This document shows positions 62,921 to 64,000 of a DNA stretch of 64,000 nucleotides, one piece after another. The stretch is from assembly GCA_013397075.1 (NCBI GenBank), contig VWZS01004373.1:546935-610934 (forward strand), written 5' to 3'. The stretch is from Rhabdornis inornatus. Taxonomy: Eukaryota > Chordata > Aves > Passeriformes > Rhabdornithidae. Position numbers and translations under genes: made by a program. Position 1 is the first letter of the stretch, and each line of letters starts with the position of its first letter. Under the pieces are notes generated by a model. That model was given only the letters and a program-made list of their open reading frames with translations, had not been told where the DNA came from and did not search any database.

Positions 62921-63510
62921 GGAGGTGGGAGGCTGTGAAATGCCCTGCCACCATGTCAGCATGTCCCTCCCCATGCCTGTAAGTCCCTGCAGAGACCTCT
63001 GAGCAGAAATGGAGGTAGCAGGCTGGGCCTGCAGCAACATGGCCTGCTGCACCACCAAGGAAATTACTGTGGAAAGGAGCAGGCTGCAGACAAGATTGTT
63101 CACTAGTCTATGATCCATTTTGTTTTCTGTGACAATCTGGTTCACATTACAAGTACACTAGTGGCAAAGTTGTGGTGGGTTTTGGTGGGGTTTTGGTGGT
63201 CTGTTCTGGGGTTTTGGTGGCTTTTTGGTTTTTGAGGGGTTTTTTTTTGCTTTGGTTTGGGTTTTTTTGGGGGGGTGGTTTTCTGTTTTGTTTTGGGGTT
63301 TTTTGGTGGTGGTTTTGGGGTTTTTTTTAGTGGTTCTAGCATTTGCTGGCAGTTCCACAGTTTTTGTCATCTCTTGTCTACATACTTCATTGTTCAGCCT
63401 TGTGCCTTTGAAACTTTACACCCAGCTCTAGTTATCTTTGCTTTTTGAGGACTCAAAAGTGGTCACTGAGCAAGCATGGACTCATGCAGGCCTGAAGTTT
63501 TCCTAAATAA
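62921..63510 (+). repeat. 590-bp duplicated block, copy 2
   Basis: This is the second copy of 61,884-62,473. It starts directly after the N at 62,920 and runs without a break into the unique sequence at 63,511, while copy 1 runs without a break from the unique sequence at 61,883. Removing 1,037 bases would restore one continuous locus. Confidence 0.95.
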
Positions 63511-63719
63511 AAGACCTACAAATAATTGTTACAACTAATCACCTGCTGCCTGAAAATGCACTGGCACTCTCTGAACCGCAGTGGGTATTACAGATATTTG
63601 GGTTGACACTCACAATCACTTCAATGTGCAGACATTGACTTCCTTGAGCCCGAGTCAAGTCCCCACATTAAGGACGGCAGGAGGAAGCCCAGACAGAGGC
63701 TCTCATCTCCCAGATAATA
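63511..63719. other. Transition from AT-rich DNA to the CpG island
   Basis: Composition rises steadily in GC towards the right. No coding exon or recognisable repeat seen. Confidence 0.5.
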
Positions 63720-64000
63720 GCAGGAGACTAGGCCAGGCCGGCTTTAATCTCGTCTTTCGAATTATAATTTATCCTTTTCTCCTGACAGTGAGGCACCTGG
63801 CAGGGGAAGCCCGGCCCCCGCCGATGGATCTCCCCTGCAAAGCGCTGGTTTCGCTGGCGGGACAGCCCGGGATCTGCTGGGACGGCCCGTGAGGCTCCAG
63901 GGCGGGAGTCGTGTCCTTGCCAGCCGCCTACACCCGCACGACAGAACTCGGGGGGCCGCGGTAAGCGGGCGGGCCGCTGACACCGGAGCAGCTGCAGCCA
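63720..64000. promoter_or_regulatory. CpG island, continuing beyond the window
   Basis: CpG dinucleotides are dense from about 63,738 to the end and GC content is high, in sharp contrast to the preceding 60 kb. In birds such islands usually mark a promoter and first exon. An ATTATAATTTAT stretch at about 63,760-63,771 is AT-rich but not a convincing TATA box. A CGGTAAGC splice-donor-like word at about 63,958-63,965 hints at a plus-strand first exon. The gene and its direction cannot be identified from the visible part. Confidence 0.7.

Noticed and set aside
62416..63145. Long minus-strand frames (up to 239 codons) crossing the GC-rich insert
   Set aside because: They run across N bases and false joins and through stop-poor GC-rich DNA; the shared peptide pieces come from the duplicated block.
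1..64000. CRISPR arrays, operons, bacterial promoters, tRNA or rRNA genes
   Set aside because: None seen; the sequence is vertebrate nuclear DNA in character.

Overview
The window reads as bird nuclear DNA. The best evidence is a 584-bp LTR of a family that is common in avian genomes, together with two old CR1 LINE fragments, several ancient amniote SINE-like relics, AT-rich CpG-poor background and a CpG island at the right edge. I cannot tell the order or species from the sequence. Nothing looks bacterial, plasmid-borne, phage or CRISPR-like.

No protein-coding gene can be supported. The longest open frames (about 130-162 codons, on both strands) contain no domain, motif or repeat I recognise, are mostly unflanked by convincing splice sites, and are as long as chance open frames would be in 64 kb. 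Most of the window is best described as intergenic or deep-intronic sequence upstream of, or inside, a gene whose promoter may lie at or just beyond base 64,000.

Layout: 1-8,669 unique AT-rich DNA; 8,670-9,523 an old 5'-truncated CR1 (+); 9,524-22,424 unique DNA with some GC-richer patches and one exon-like 63-bp segment (16,177-16,239); 22,425-22,580 and 24,765-24,965 MIR/CORE-SINE-like relics; 25,849-26,432 an avian LTR on the minus strand with a polypurine tract beside it and about 1 kb of probable 3' internal retroviral sequence (to about 27,490); 27,500-45,456 unique DNA with small tandem repeats; 45,457-45,617 a pure AAAAG microsatellite; 47,591-48,096 a second CR1 (+) with an internal deletion; 48,100-61,883 unique DNA with a further SINE relic and an 18-bp palindrome.

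The most striking structure is at the right end. A 590-bp block (61,884-62,473) is repeated without visible change at 62,921-63,510. Between the copies is a 445-bp, very GC-rich piece bounded on each side by a single N. The first 25 bases of that piece match the last 25 bases of the window with two differences. The simplest explanation is an assembly error: a CpG-island piece that belongs at or beyond the window end was placed inside a falsely duplicated block. I found no candidate for a new biological system; the assembly artefact, the CpG island and the ancient repeats are what deserve a second look.
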